Part shown: in pieces, positions 33,601-42,449 of the stretch
How positions within the stretch are numbered: the stretch's first letter is position 1
Layout of the letters: every line of letters begins with the position of its first letter
NCBI RefSeq assembly: GCF_006442205.1
Contig: NZ_VFVR01000008.1
Span: forward strand, 272,218 to 336,217
Length of the DNA stretch: 64,000 bases
DNA from: Mesorhizobium sp. B2-3-12
GTDB lineage: Bacteria; Pseudomonadota; Alphaproteobacteria; Rhizobiales; Rhizobiaceae
Reading direction: 5' to 3'
The notes under the pieces: generated by a model
What the model was told of the DNA's origin: nothing
The model's input: only the letters and a program-made list of their open reading frames with translations
The model's database searches: none
Translations under genes and position numbers: made by a program

Positions 33601-34470
33601 ATGGCGGATTCCATGCGCCCAACCCTCGACAGCGATCTCCTGCGCACCTTCGTGGCCATCGCCGAAGCCGGCAATTTCACCAGGGCGGCCGAGCAGGCTG
33701 GCCGCACCCAATCGGCCGTGTCGATGCAGATGAAGAAGCTCGAAGAGTTGGTCGGCGACAGCCTGTTCGAGCGCGGCTCGCGCGGCGTGGCACTGACGCG
33801 GCGCGGCGGCGAACTGATCGTCAATGCCCGCCGCATCGTCGCGCTGCTCGACGAGACGGCTGCGTCGATGGCGGCGGCGCCGCTGGGCGGGCCGGTGCGC
33901 ATCGGTATTCCCGAGGAATACGGCCACGCCATCCTGTCGCGCGCGCTCGGCGCATTCGCCAAGCGCCACACCAAGGTCGAGGTCACCGTGCGTTACGCGC
34001 ATTCGGAGGCGCAGATCGCCGCGCTCGCCGCCGGCGAACTCGATCTCTGCGTGGTGTTCGAATGGCAGGATCCTTTGGGCGGCGAAGTGCTGATGCACGA
34101 CCCGACCGTCTGGGTGACGTCGGCACTGCACCGTATGCACGAGGAGCGTCCCGTGCCCATCGCGCTCTACAACCGGGTCAGTTGGTGCAAGGACTTCGCC
34201 ATCAGGTCCCTGGAACAACGCGGGCTTGCCTATCGTGTCGCTTATTCCAGCGACACCACCGGCGGCCTGAAGCTTGCCGTCACCTCGGGACTGGCGATCG
34301 CGCCGATCTCGCGCAGCAACATTCCGGACGGTTGCCGGGAGCTCACCCCCGCCGACGGGTTCGGCGATATCGATTCCTCGAATGTGGTGATGCACCGCAA
34401 CCCGAATGCGTCAGGGGAAGCGATCGATGGCATGCAGGAAGCGATCCGCGAGGCATTTGTCAACCGGTAG
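33601..34470 (+). CDS. LysR-family transcriptional regulator
   Basis: A 289-residue regulator. The N-terminal helix-turn-helix reads LLRTFVAIAEAGNFTRAAEQ and AVSMQMKKLEELVGDSLFER. The C-terminal effector domain begins VRIGIPEEYGHAIL. The start is ATG 33601, or 33613 (MRPTLDSDLL) with a closer family N-terminus. It is divergent from the EamA transporter gene, the likely target. The VOC gene converges on it with stops 3 bp apart. Confidence 0.9.
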   Translation: MADSMRPTLDSDLLRTFVAIAEAGNFTRAAEQAGRTQSAVSMQMKKLEELVGDSLFERGSRGVALTRRGGELIVNARRIVALLDETAASMAAAPLGGPVRIGIPEEYGHAILSRALGAFAKRHTKVEVTVRYAHSEAQIAALAAGELDLCVVFEWQDPLGGEVLMHDPTVWVTSALHRMHEERPVPIALYNRVSWCKDFAIRSLEQRGLAYRVAYSSDTTGGLKLAVTSGLAIAPISRSNIPDGCRELTPADGFGDIDSSNVVMHRNPNASGEAIDGMQEAIREAFVNR

Positions 34471-34472
34471 GG

Positions 34473-34844
34473 TCAGTCCCCCGCATCCTCATAGAAAGTC
34501 AGGCTATTGCCGAACGGATCGCCGACCGTGACCTCCCTGGTCTTCCAGGGTGTCTGCTCCAAACCCGGCCTGGCAAAGCGGTATTTCCTGGCGGTCAACT
34601 CGTGGTGCAGCCCAGCAATGTCGGCCGTCTCGATCCGGATGTGAGAGCCCGGCGTGCCGTCGCCATGATGTTCGCTCAGATGCAGGACACAGCCGTCGCG
34701 CGCGACGGCTGTGTAAAGCGGTGCGCCGTCGTCGAAGCGATGTTCCCACTGCACCTCGAATCCCAGAAATCCGACGTAGAATTCATGCGCCTTGGCAATA
34801 TCGAAGATGCGCAGGATGGGCGTGACAGGACCAAGTTTCGGCAT
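34473..34844 (-). CDS. VOC-superfamily (glyoxalase/bleomycin-resistance-like) protein
   Basis: A 123-residue protein with the VOC beta-alpha-beta-beta-beta pattern: ILRIFDIAKAHEFYVGFLGFEVQWEHRF at the N-terminus, LHLSEHHGDGTPG in the middle, and VGDPFGNSLTFYE at the C-terminus. The protein resembles bleomycin-resistance-like members that bind rather than transform ligands; the substrate is unknown. It lies between LysR (convergent) and the TIGR02302 gene (same strand, upstream). Confidence 0.85.
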   Translation of the reverse strand: MPKLGPVTPILRIFDIAKAHEFYVGFLGFEVQWEHRFDDGAPLYTAVARDGCVLHLSEHHGDGTPGSHIRIETADIAGLHHELTARKYRFARPGLEQTPWKTREVTVGDPFGNSLTFYEDAGD

Positions 34845-34888
34845 GGTGTTGCAACCGTTCGGGAGTAGCGGATGGGGGACGGCGATCG

Positions 34889-37477
34889 CTACTTCAGCTC
34901 CAGCAGCCGTTCCAGATAGCTGCGCTCGATATCGGGGCTGAGCGCGTTGCCCAGCCGCTTGCGGATCGCTTCCAGGATCTGGCGCGCGCGCTGGACGTCG
35001 ATCTCGTCGGGCACTTTCACCGAGTCGCCGAAATCAGGACCCTGGCTGGCGCGCGGCCGGCCGAGCGGGTCGCGATCGGCGTCCTGCTGGCGGCCGCCTT
35101 GCTGGCTGCCGCCCTGGTCGCCCTGCATGGCCTGCATCTGCTTCATCATGTCCTTGGCGCCCTTGCGCAGCGCCTCGAGCGCCCGGCCCTGGTGGCCGAC
35201 GGCTTCGTCGCCCTGGCCCTCGCCAAGCGCCTGTTCGGCGCTGCCCATGGATTTGCCGGCCTCGCCAAATCCTTCATTGGGTTCCATGCCCATGCCTTCG
35301 AGGCCTTTCTTCAGCTGCTCGAGATCGCCTTTCAGCTGGCCCTGGCCTTCCTGCAGCTGCTTCAGCGCATCGGCGAATTCCTGCGGCGTCATCGGCTTTG
35401 GTTCGCCATTCTCGCCAGGCTTGCCGTTTTCGCCCGATTGGCCTTGCTCACCGTTCTGGCCAAGTTGCTCGTCGCGATTCTGGCCACGCTGGCGCTCGCC
35501 GCGCTGCATCTGGTCCATGCGGAAGGTGTCGTTCATCATTTCCTGCTGGCGCCGCAGGATCTCGCCGAGCTTGTCCATCTGCTGGCGCATCTGGCTGTCC
35601 TGCTCACCGCCCTGCTGCTGGCGGCCGGCCTGGAGGTTGTTCATCATGTCTTGCAGTTGCGACAGCAATTGCTGGGCCTTGTCGCGATCGCCCGATTTCG
35701 CCAGGTTCTCGATCTGGTCCATCATGCGGTCGATGTCGCTCTGGCGCAGTTCCTGGCCATTCTGCTGCATCTGTGGTGCATTCGGGTTCTGCTTGGCGCG
35801 TTCGGCGAATTCCTGCAGGAACTGGTTCATCGCCTCGCGCAGTTCCTTCATCGCCTTCTCGATCTCGGCGTCGCTGGCGCCGTTCTTGATGGCATCCTGC
35901 AGCGCCTGCTGCGCCTGGCGCAGCCGCTTTTCGGCCGCCGACAGGTTGCCCTCCTCGATGCCGAGCGCGATTTCCCAGAGATAGGCCACCTCGCCGCGCA
36001 ACTGATCGTCATTCCCGGCCAGTTTCAGCCGGCTCATCGCGCTCATGATGGCGAGATAATGGGACATATTGTCGAACGTATCTTCCGGCCGCAGCGTGAT
36101 GGCATCCATCAGGTCGAGCACGCGCGGCTTGGCGTTGGCGTCGAGCGCCAGCAGGCGGCGCTGTTCGATCACCGCGCGCGCCAGCGGGTTGGCGAACGGG
36201 CGCTCGGGCATTACGAGCGTCTTGGTCTCGCTGGACGCGGTGTGTCCGGCGTCGTCGGTGGCGACGAGCGTCAGCTTGATGCTGCTGCCGGCCCAGACAT
36301 GCTCGGTCAGGTCCTTGGTGGTCTTGGCGGCGTTCGACTTGCCGCCACGGCGCGGCAGCGACAGCGGCATCTCGGGCGGGCCATAGAGCGGATGAGCACC
36401 TGGCGCCTGCGGATCGGCCAGCGCGAAGACCGCCTTGGCGGTGGCGGCGCCGTAGTCGTCGTCGATCTGGTAGTTGAGCTCGAAGGCGCCGTTGGCGGCG
36501 CGCTTGGGCTCGCCGACGAAGCGGATTTGCGGGGGCTTGTCCGGCAGCACGGCGAAGGCCCAGCGGCCAAGCTGATCGTCGCCCGATTTCAGCGTCAGCG
36601 TGCCGTCGCCAGTCAGCTTGCCGGTGAATTGGCGCACATTGGACGGTGTCGGGCTTGCGGCCGGCTTGGCCGTGGCGGCGGCTTGCGGGACGGACGGGTC
36701 GATGGCGCGTGCGTTGCCGTCCTTGTCTGCATAGGAAAGCGTTTCTTCCCCCGATCCACCGGTCACGCGTAGCGACACATCGCTGCCTTCCGGAATGGTG
36801 AAGGTCGGCGTCGCCTGGTTGGCATCGGCGGTCAGGAAAACCGGCGGTTTGCCGGTATAGGCCGGCGGCGTCACCCAGGCGTCGATGCGCGGCGGCAGGA
36901 TGTCGAGCCTGTCGTGCGCGCTGAACCCGTCGCTCAGCCGGCCACCGGTCGGTCCGAAGGAGAAGGCGAAGGCGGTGACGAGCAGCAGCGCCGCCACGGC
37001 GCGCAGTCCCCAGGGGTCGCGCTCCGGCACGCGCGTGCGCGGCAGGTCGGCGCCGAGACTGTCGAGCTTTCCAGCCATGCGCTTCTGATGCTCGCGCCAG
37101 AGCGCCTGCGAGAAACTGCTTTCCTGGCCGCTGGGCCGGTCGCCCTGCACCTGTACGGGGCTGTGCAGCAGTTTGTTGGCGGCCTCGATGCGGCGATCGA
37201 TCTCGGCCGCGGCAGGCATGCGGAAAAAGCGCAGCGGATAGAGCGTGGCCAGCCCTGCGAGGCCGAACAGGGCGAGAAGGCCGATGCGCACGACATCCGG
37301 CAGCCGGGGGAAAATGCCGAACCAGGAGGCGCTGAGGAAGAGGGCGACGACAATGATGAGCGGGAGCAGCAGCGGCCAGCCACGCTCGACCGTCATCGAG
37401 ACCCGCGTCGCCAGCCGGCTCAAGGCAAGGCGTCCGGCCAGGCCGCGGTCGTTGCTGAAGATGGGTCGTTGCGTCAT
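34889..37477 (-). CDS. TIGR02302 (DUF4175) large membrane protein
   Basis: An 862-residue protein starting MTQRPIFSNDRGLAGRLALS at ATG 37477, with AAGGG upstream; the frame extends to 37681 but that part runs through the 37538-37583 palindrome. Two helices near the N-terminus (about residues 35-75), another near residue 150, then a long periplasmic part, and a Gln/Met/Gly-rich C-terminal third with a repeated QNGEQGQSGENG-like region, probably helical with unstructured linkers. The function is unknown. In Rhizobiales it usually follows lysA; here a PLP-enzyme gene is between. Confidence 0.85.
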   Translation of the reverse strand: MTQRPIFSNDRGLAGRLALSRLATRVSMTVERGWPLLLPLIIVVALFLSASWFGIFPRLPDVVRIGLLALFGLAGLATLYPLRFFRMPAAAEIDRRIEAANKLLHSPVQVQGDRPSGQESSFSQALWREHQKRMAGKLDSLGADLPRTRVPERDPWGLRAVAALLLVTAFAFSFGPTGGRLSDGFSAHDRLDILPPRIDAWVTPPAYTGKPPVFLTADANQATPTFTIPEGSDVSLRVTGGSGEETLSYADKDGNARAIDPSVPQAAATAKPAASPTPSNVRQFTGKLTGDGTLTLKSGDDQLGRWAFAVLPDKPPQIRFVGEPKRAANGAFELNYQIDDDYGAATAKAVFALADPQAPGAHPLYGPPEMPLSLPRRGGKSNAAKTTKDLTEHVWAGSSIKLTLVATDDAGHTASSETKTLVMPERPFANPLARAVIEQRRLLALDANAKPRVLDLMDAITLRPEDTFDNMSHYLAIMSAMSRLKLAGNDDQLRGEVAYLWEIALGIEEGNLSAAEKRLRQAQQALQDAIKNGASDAEIEKAMKELREAMNQFLQEFAERAKQNPNAPQMQQNGQELRQSDIDRMMDQIENLAKSGDRDKAQQLLSQLQDMMNNLQAGRQQQGGEQDSQMRQQMDKLGEILRRQQEMMNDTFRMDQMQRGERQRGQNRDEQLGQNGEQGQSGENGKPGENGEPKPMTPQEFADALKQLQEGQGQLKGDLEQLKKGLEGMGMEPNEGFGEAGKSMGSAEQALGEGQGDEAVGHQGRALEALRKGAKDMMKQMQAMQGDQGGSQQGGRQQDADRDPLGRPRASQGPDFGDSVKVPDEIDVQRARQILEAIRKRLGNALSPDIERSYLERLLELK

Positions 37478-37537
37478 CGGCCCTTCCCAAAGCCGGTTCC
37501 ATCCCGAAACCCTAGGATGGGGCTCTATCTTTTCTGG

Positions 37538-37583
37538 GCATGATCCGTTCCCGAAAACGGGATACCATTTTTCGGGATCATGC
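37538..37583. repeat. Rhizobial intergenic palindrome, copy 2
   Basis: A 46-bp imperfect palindrome bounded by GCATGATC (37538-37545) and GATCATGC (37576-37583), with CCCGAAAA and TTTTCGGG-like segments inside. It is clearly related to the copy at 5162-5206. It lies between the PLP dehydratase and TIGR02302 genes. Confidence 0.75.
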
Positions 37584-37690
37584 CGTAGGGCGGGCAGGAT
37601 AGCCCAAGCCCCGCGACTCGAAGAATACCAGCAAACACGGCAAAGGCGAGGCGGTTTGAAAAAACGTGAAGCCGGCCGCAATGGTTGCGA

Positions 37691-38632
37691 TCAGAAATTG
37701 GCGGGGTTTGCGTTGGCGCCGCAGACCAGAACGGCCACCCGTTCGCCCGGCGCCGGCGCGTAGCGGCCGGACAGGATCGCGGCGAAGGCCGCGGCACCAC
37801 CCGGCTCCGAGATGATGCGCACGCGGTTCCAGAGCGCCTTCTGGGCGGCGATGATGTCGTCGTCGCTGACCAGGATGGAGCGTTCCACGAAGGCCTCGGC
37901 GATCGGGAACATCATTTCGCCGACGCGCTTTGGCGCCAGCGAATCGGCGGCGATGCCTTCGGCCGGCGCGTCGACAGGATGGCCGGCCTCGAAGGCGCGA
38001 TGAAGCGTCGGCGCGCCCTCGGGTTCGATGGCGACGATGCGGATGCGGCCCGCATACCAGGCGGCGATGCCGCCGATCAGGCCGCCGCCGCCGACGGCGA
38101 CCAGCAGCGTGTCGATCTCAGGCAGGTCGTTCTCGATCTCGAGCCCAAGCGTGCCCTGGCCGACCAGCGTTTCCTGCTGGTTGAAGGCGTGGATCTGCAA
38201 GGCTCCGGTTTCCTCGGCGAAACGCTCGCTGGCGGCCAGCGCCTCGGCATAGCGGGCGCCGCCGACGACGAGGTCGGCGCCATAGCCGCGAATGCGGTCC
38301 AGCTTGGCCTGCGGGCTCACTTCAGGAACGAAGATGGTCGCCTTATGGCCAAGCCGCATGGCGGCATAGGCGACGGCGGCGCCATGATTGCCGCCAGACG
38401 CGGCGACGACGCCGGCCTCGGGAACCGGCCGCTCCAGGAGATTGGTGAAGGCGCCGCGCGCCTTGAACGAGCCGGAATGCTGCAGGCATTCGAGCTTGAG
38501 ATCGACCGCCAGAGGCGGGCGGTCGAAATCGGCCATGTCGACGCGCAGCACCGGCGTGTGCCTGATATAGGGGCGGATGCGCGGTTCCATCGCGGCAATG
38601 ATCTCGCGTGTGACCGGGCTGCTCTGCGGCAT
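37691..38632 (-). CDS. Threonine/serine dehydratase-like PLP enzyme
   Basis: A 313-residue fold-type II PLP enzyme. The PLP lysine is in HSGSFKARGA near residue 57, the cofactor-phosphate loop AVGGGGLIGG near residue 179, and the SGGNHG motif near 80. It most resembles threonine dehydratases that lack the ACT regulatory domain, or hydroxyamino-acid dehydratases. It follows lysA by 28 bp on the same strand. Exact substrate cannot be told. Confidence 0.82.
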   Translation of the reverse strand: MPQSSPVTREIIAAMEPRIRPYIRHTPVLRVDMADFDRPPLAVDLKLECLQHSGSFKARGAFTNLLERPVPEAGVVAASGGNHGAAVAYAAMRLGHKATIFVPEVSPQAKLDRIRGYGADLVVGGARYAEALAASERFAEETGALQIHAFNQQETLVGQGTLGLEIENDLPEIDTLLVAVGGGGLIGGIAAWYAGRIRIVAIEPEGAPTLHRAFEAGHPVDAPAEGIAADSLAPKRVGEMMFPIAEAFVERSILVSDDDIIAAQKALWNRVRIISEPGGAAAFAAILSGRYAPAPGERVAVLVCGANANPANF

Positions 38633-38660
38633 GACTTTCTCCTCGTGTAGAGATACCGGC

Positions 38661-39929
38661 TTATGCCAGCCAGTCTGGCATCGAATCCAGCCCGATCAAA
38701 TCGTCATAGGTCAGCCGCGGACGCACGATATGGAAACGGTCGCCGTCGACCAGCACCTCGGGTACCAGCAGGCGGGTGTTGTAGGTGCCGGCCTGGACCG
38801 CGCCATAGGCACCGGCGGTGGAAACGGCGACGAGATCGCCGGCCTTCAGTCTCGGCAGGTCGCGGTCGAGGCCGAGATAGTCCCCGGTCTCGCAGACCTG
38901 GCCGACCACATCGACCATCATGCGCGGCGTGTCGGCCGGTGGCTGGACGACCGGCCTGATCTCGTGGAAGGCATCGTAGAGCGTCGGCCGGATCAGGTCG
39001 TTCATGGCGGCGTCGACGACGAGGAAGTTCTTGGCGTCGCCCTCCTTCACGAAAATGACTTCCGAGACCAGGATGCCGGCATTGCCGACGATCAGCCGGC
39101 CCGGCTCGAACATCACCTTCATACCCAGCTTGGTGACATGCTTGCGCACGATCTGCGCATAGGCGTCGGGCAAGGGGGGCGGGTTGTTGTCGACGCGGTA
39201 GGGTATACCGAGGCCGCCGCCGAGATCGACATGGTCGATGGCATGGCCGTCGGCGCGCAACGCACCGACCAGGTCGACCAGCAAGGCAAAAGCGTCGTCG
39301 AAAGGCTGCAGTTCCGTGATCTGGCTGCCGATATGGGTGTCGATGCCGGTGACCTTGATACCCGGGAGCGTTGCCGCACGGGCATAGACCTGGCGCGCCC
39401 GCTGCCACGGAATGCCGAACTTGTTCTCGGCCTTGCCGGTTGAGATCTTCTTGTGGGTCCTGGCGTCGACATCGGGATTGATGCGCAGCGACACCGGCGC
39501 CACCTTGCCGAGCGTCGAGGCGCGGGCCGACAGGAGTTCGAGTTCCGGCTCGGATTCGACGTTGAAGCAGAGGATGCCGGCCTCGAGCGCGAAGTCCATT
39601 TCGCGCGCCGTCTTGCCGACACCCGAGAACAGGATCTTGCCGGCTGGGACGCCGGCGGCCAGTGCCCGGCGCAATTCGCCTTCCGAGACCACGTCGGCGC
39701 CGGCGCCAAGCTTGGCCAGGGTGCGCAGCACCGCCTGGTTGGAATTGGCCTTCATGGCGTAGCAGACCAGCGTGTCGAGACCGGCAAAGGCCTTGGTGAA
39801 GACACGGTAGTGCCTGGTCAGGGTCGCCGTCGAATAGCAGTAGAACGGCGTGCCGACCTGCGCGGCGATATCAGGGATTGCCACGTCCTCGGCATGCAGC
39901 ACGCCGTCGCGGTAGTCGAAATGGTTCAC
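38661..39929 (-). CDS. lysA: Diaminopimelate decarboxylase
   Basis: A 422-residue fold-type III PLP enzyme that makes lysine from meso-diaminopimelate. The PLP lysine is in VCYAMKANSNQAV near residue 60, with DLGGGLGIPY near 235 for the phosphate-binding loop and QVCETGDYLG near 350 at the dimer interface. It lies downstream of the small lipoprotein gene and argH. No lysine riboswitch is visible in the 27-bp gap upstream. Confidence 0.96.
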   Translation of the reverse strand: MNHFDYRDGVLHAEDVAIPDIAAQVGTPFYCYSTATLTRHYRVFTKAFAGLDTLVCYAMKANSNQAVLRTLAKLGAGADVVSEGELRRALAAGVPAGKILFSGVGKTAREMDFALEAGILCFNVESEPELELLSARASTLGKVAPVSLRINPDVDARTHKKISTGKAENKFGIPWQRARQVYARAATLPGIKVTGIDTHIGSQITELQPFDDAFALLVDLVGALRADGHAIDHVDLGGGLGIPYRVDNNPPPLPDAYAQIVRKHVTKLGMKVMFEPGRLIVGNAGILVSEVIFVKEGDAKNFLVVDAAMNDLIRPTLYDAFHEIRPVVQPPADTPRMMVDVVGQVCETGDYLGLDRDLPRLKAGDLVAVSTAGAYGAVQAGTYNTRLLVPEVLVDGDRFHIVRPRLTYDDLIGLDSMPDWLA

Positions 39930-39956
39930 GAGAGTGGTTCCGGAAGTTGGCGGGCG

Positions 39957-40163
39957 CTAGATCAGCGGGTCGAGGATGAACTTCTTGTCCACGACCGGTT
40001 TTTCCGGTTCCGGCGGCACCGGCTGGTGGGCCTTTTCGGCGTCCTTGCGCGCTTGGACGGCAGCCTCGTAGGGGGTGTCGAGACCAGCCTTGCGGCCGCA
40101 GGCGGTCACAGCGGCCATCGCAGCCAGAAGCGTCAGCGTCACCAAAATCCTGCTTCCGGTCAT
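39957..40163 (-). CDS. Small lipoprotein (LptM-like)
   Basis: A 68-residue lipoprotein starting MTGSRILVTLTLLAAMAAVT at ATG 40163. The lipobox AVTAC gives a lipidated cysteine near residue 22, followed by GRKAGLDTPYEAA and a Pro/Glu/Lys-rich tail, the pattern of LptM/YifL proteins found between argH and lysA in many bacteria. LptM assists LptD disulfide formation in E. coli; equivalence here is an inference. An in-frame start at 40226 would add 21 residues ahead of the signal peptide. Confidence 0.8.
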   Translation of the reverse strand: MTGSRILVTLTLLAAMAAVTACGRKAGLDTPYEAAVQARKDAEKAHQPVPPEPEKPVVDKKFILDPLI

Positions 40164-40242
40164 CGATCCATCCGTCCGAAACTTTTGCCAGCCGCCGCTT
40201 TTAGCCGAGTTCTCGGCGTATTGCACCCCGGAATTGCTGGTC

Positions 40243-40282
40243 GCAATATCCAGATATTGCTTGTCGTAATATCCGGCATTAC
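40243..40282. repeat. Two related palindromes after argH
   Basis: GCAATATC-CA-GATATTGC (40243-40260) is a perfect dyad. A degenerate second copy, GTAAT-ATCCGGC-ATTAC (40266-40282), starts 23 bp later and overlaps the argH stop at 40279. They lie between argH and the lipoprotein gene on the same transcript and may affect termination or mRNA stability. Confidence 0.55.
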
Positions 40283-41679
40283 GCCTTGGCGATACGCTTT
40301 TTCCAGGCGCGAATCTGCTTCCTCACTTCCGACGGCGCGGTGCCGCCGAAGCTTGTGCGGCTCTTGACCGAATTCTGCACCGCCAGCACCGAGAAAATGT
40401 CTGGTGTGATGCCGGGGTTGATCGATTGGAGATCCTCCAGCGAAAGCTTCTCCAGGCTCACCCTCTTGTCTTCGGCCAGCGCCACCGCGCGGCCGGTGAC
40501 ATGATGCGCCTCGCGGAACGGCAGGCCGAGCGTGCGCACCAGCCAATCGGCGAGGTCGGTGGCGGTGGCGTGGCCGGAGCCGGCGGCCTTCTTCATCGCC
40601 GCCGCATTGACCGTCATGTCCGAGACCATGCCGGTCGTCGCGGCCAGCATCAGGTCGAGCGTCTCGGCGGCGTCGAAGACCGATTCCTTGTCTTCCTGCA
40701 TATCCTTGCCATAGGTCAAAGGCATGCCCTTCATCACCGTCAGCAGGCCGACCAGATGGCCGTTGACGCGGCCGGTCTTGCCGCGCACCAGTTCGGCGGC
40801 GTCCGGGTTCTTCTTCTGCGGCATGATCGAGGAGCCGGTGGAAAAACTATCCGACAGCCTGATGAAGCCGAATTGCGGCGTCGACCAGATGATGATTTCC
40901 TCGGCCAGCCGCGACAGGTGCGTGGCGCAGATCGCGGCCATGGCGAGGAATTCCAGCGCGAAATCGCGGTCGGAGACGCTGTCCAGCGAATTGCGCATCG
41001 GCTCGCGGAAGCCAAGCGCCTTGGCGGTCGCATGACGGTCGATCGGGAAGCTGGTGCCGGCGAGGGCGGCAGCACCCAGCGGGCTCTCGTCCATCCGTTC
41101 GATGGCGTCCCGGACGCGCGAGAGGTCGCGCGAAAACATCTCGACATAGGCCATGCAATGATGGCCGAAAGTTACCGGCTGCGCCGCCTGCATATGGGTG
41201 AAGCCCGGCATCACGGTCGCCGCATGTTCCTCGGCCCGTTCCAGCAGGGCCTGGATCAGCCCTTTCAGGGCTTCGGCGACGCGAAAGCACTCGTCCTTGA
41301 CCCAGAGCCTCAGATCGACAGCCACCTGGTCGTTGCGCGAGCGGGCGGTGTGAAGCCGGCCGGCAGAAGGACCGATCAGGTCGGCGAGGCGGGCCTCGAC
41401 ATTCATGTGGATGTCTTCCAGCTTCGTCGAAAACTCGAAGCTGCCGGCTTCGATCTCTTTCAGGATCGTGTTCAGCCCGTGCGCGATTTTTTCTTGATCG
41501 GCCGCCGAAATAATGCCCGTTTGCGCCAGCATCTCGCTATGGGCGATCGAGCCTCTTATGTCCTGGGCATAGAGTTTGCGGTCGAACGAGATCGACGCGT
41601 TGATGGCTTCCATGATCGCGGCCGGACCCGAGGCAAATCGTCCGCCCCACATCTGGTTGCTGGTCTTCTTGTCGCTCAT
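40279..41679 (-). CDS. argH: Argininosuccinate lyase
   Basis: A 466-residue member of the fumarase/aspartase superfamily. The start MSDKKTSNQMWGGRF is typical; RLHTARSRNDQVA near residue 110 and the superfamily signature GSSIMPQKKNPDA near 282 are intact. It cleaves argininosuccinate to arginine and fumarate. It is divergent from the TlpA-like gene with only 35 bp between starts, so the two promoters must overlap coding sequence or each other. Confidence 0.96.
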   Translation of the reverse strand: MSDKKTSNQMWGGRFASGPAAIMEAINASISFDRKLYAQDIRGSIAHSEMLAQTGIISAADQEKIAHGLNTILKEIEAGSFEFSTKLEDIHMNVEARLADLIGPSAGRLHTARSRNDQVAVDLRLWVKDECFRVAEALKGLIQALLERAEEHAATVMPGFTHMQAAQPVTFGHHCMAYVEMFSRDLSRVRDAIERMDESPLGAAALAGTSFPIDRHATAKALGFREPMRNSLDSVSDRDFALEFLAMAAICATHLSRLAEEIIIWSTPQFGFIRLSDSFSTGSSIMPQKKNPDAAELVRGKTGRVNGHLVGLLTVMKGMPLTYGKDMQEDKESVFDAAETLDLMLAATTGMVSDMTVNAAAMKKAAGSGHATATDLADWLVRTLGLPFREAHHVTGRAVALAEDKRVSLEKLSLEDLQSINPGITPDIFSVLAVQNSVKSRTSFGGTAPSEVRKQIRAWKKRIAKA

Positions 41680-41714
41680 GGCTATAACCCGTGCTTCGGA
41701 GCAGTTTTGAGAAA

Positions 41715-42395
41715 ATGGCAGACGGAAACAGATTTTTCCCGGCCCCGCGCCTGATCCTCGCCGCTTTGGTGGCGGGAGCGCTGGCCGGCGCGGTCGCGGT
41801 ATATGTCAGCGAGAGCCGGTCTGGCAACAACGCACCGGCCCAGGCGGCCGCCGGCGAGAGCAAGGACGATGTCGCCTGCACCGCCAAGAGCGAGCGCGCC
41901 AAAAAGGTCGCGGCCGCGGCCACCGGTGAGGTCGCGGCGCTTTTGCCGGCCGACCCGCCGCAGTCGATGCGAAGCCTTGCCTTCAACGGTCCGGACGGCA
42001 AGCCGATGACGATCGCCGATCATGCCGGCAAGACGGTGCTGCTCAATCTCTGGGCGACATGGTGCGCGCCATGCCGTGCCGAAATGCCGGCGCTCGATGC
42101 GCTGCAGAAGGAGAAAGGCAGCGACGCCTTTCAGGTCGTCGCCGTCAATGTCGATGCCGGCGACGACGTGAAGCCGAAGAAGTTTCTCGCCGATACCGGT
42201 GTGCATACGCTCGGCTACTACCGGGATTCGACGATGACGCTGTTCAACGAGCTCAAGACGCGCGGGCTGGCGCTCGGCCTGCCCGTCACCATGCTCATCG
42301 ACGGCGAGGGCTGCCTGATCGCCCATATGAACGGCCCGGCCGAATGGTCGGGGCCGGACGCCAAGCGGCTGGTCGAGACGGCGCTCGGATCGTAA
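41715..42395 (+). CDS. TlpA-like thioredoxin
   Basis: A 226-residue membrane-anchored thioredoxin. The start ATG 41715 (MADGNRFFPAPRLILA) gives an N-terminal helix (residues 11-32), then a periplasmic domain with VLLNLWATWCAPCRAEMPAL, the active site CxxC near residues 123-126, and GLPVTMLID after the conserved cis-Pro. TlpA is involved in cytochrome oxidase maturation in rhizobia. A hairpin (42423-42444) separates it from the convergent GGDEF-EAL gene. Confidence 0.9.
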   Translation: MADGNRFFPAPRLILAALVAGALAGAVAVYVSESRSGNNAPAQAAAGESKDDVACTAKSERAKKVAAAATGEVAALLPADPPQSMRSLAFNGPDGKPMTIADHAGKTVLLNLWATWCAPCRAEMPALDALQKEKGSDAFQVVAVNVDAGDDVKPKKFLADTGVHTLGYYRDSTMTLFNELKTRGLALGLPVTMLIDGEGCLIAHMNGPAEWSGPDAKRLVETALGS

Positions 42396-42422
42396 ACCCA
42401 AGCAAATGCAGGACACGCAAAT

Positions 42423-42444
42423 GGAAAAGCGCGTAGCGCTTTCC
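42423..42444. terminator. Hairpin between the TlpA and GGDEF-EAL genes
   Basis: AAAGCGC (42426-42432) pairs with GCGCTTT (42436-42442) around GTA, and GG/CC extend the stem across one bulge. It sits between convergent genes. The stem's A-rich side gives a short U-run on the minus transcript, so it may end the GGDEF-EAL transcript too. Confidence 0.5.
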
Positions 42445-42449
42445 CCAGG

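Noticed and set aside
35099..36772. A 557-codon open frame on the plus strand
   Set aside because: Antisense to the Gln-rich TIGR02302 gene; its Leu/Ala/His-rich translation is a result of the reverse reading.
37478..37681. N-terminal extension of the TIGR02302 protein
   Set aside because: It reads through the palindrome at 37538-37583 and lacks homology-like features; ATG 37477 has a good ribosome site.
39930..39956. Lysine riboswitch before lysA
   Set aside because: The gap is 27 bp and has no room for the aptamer.
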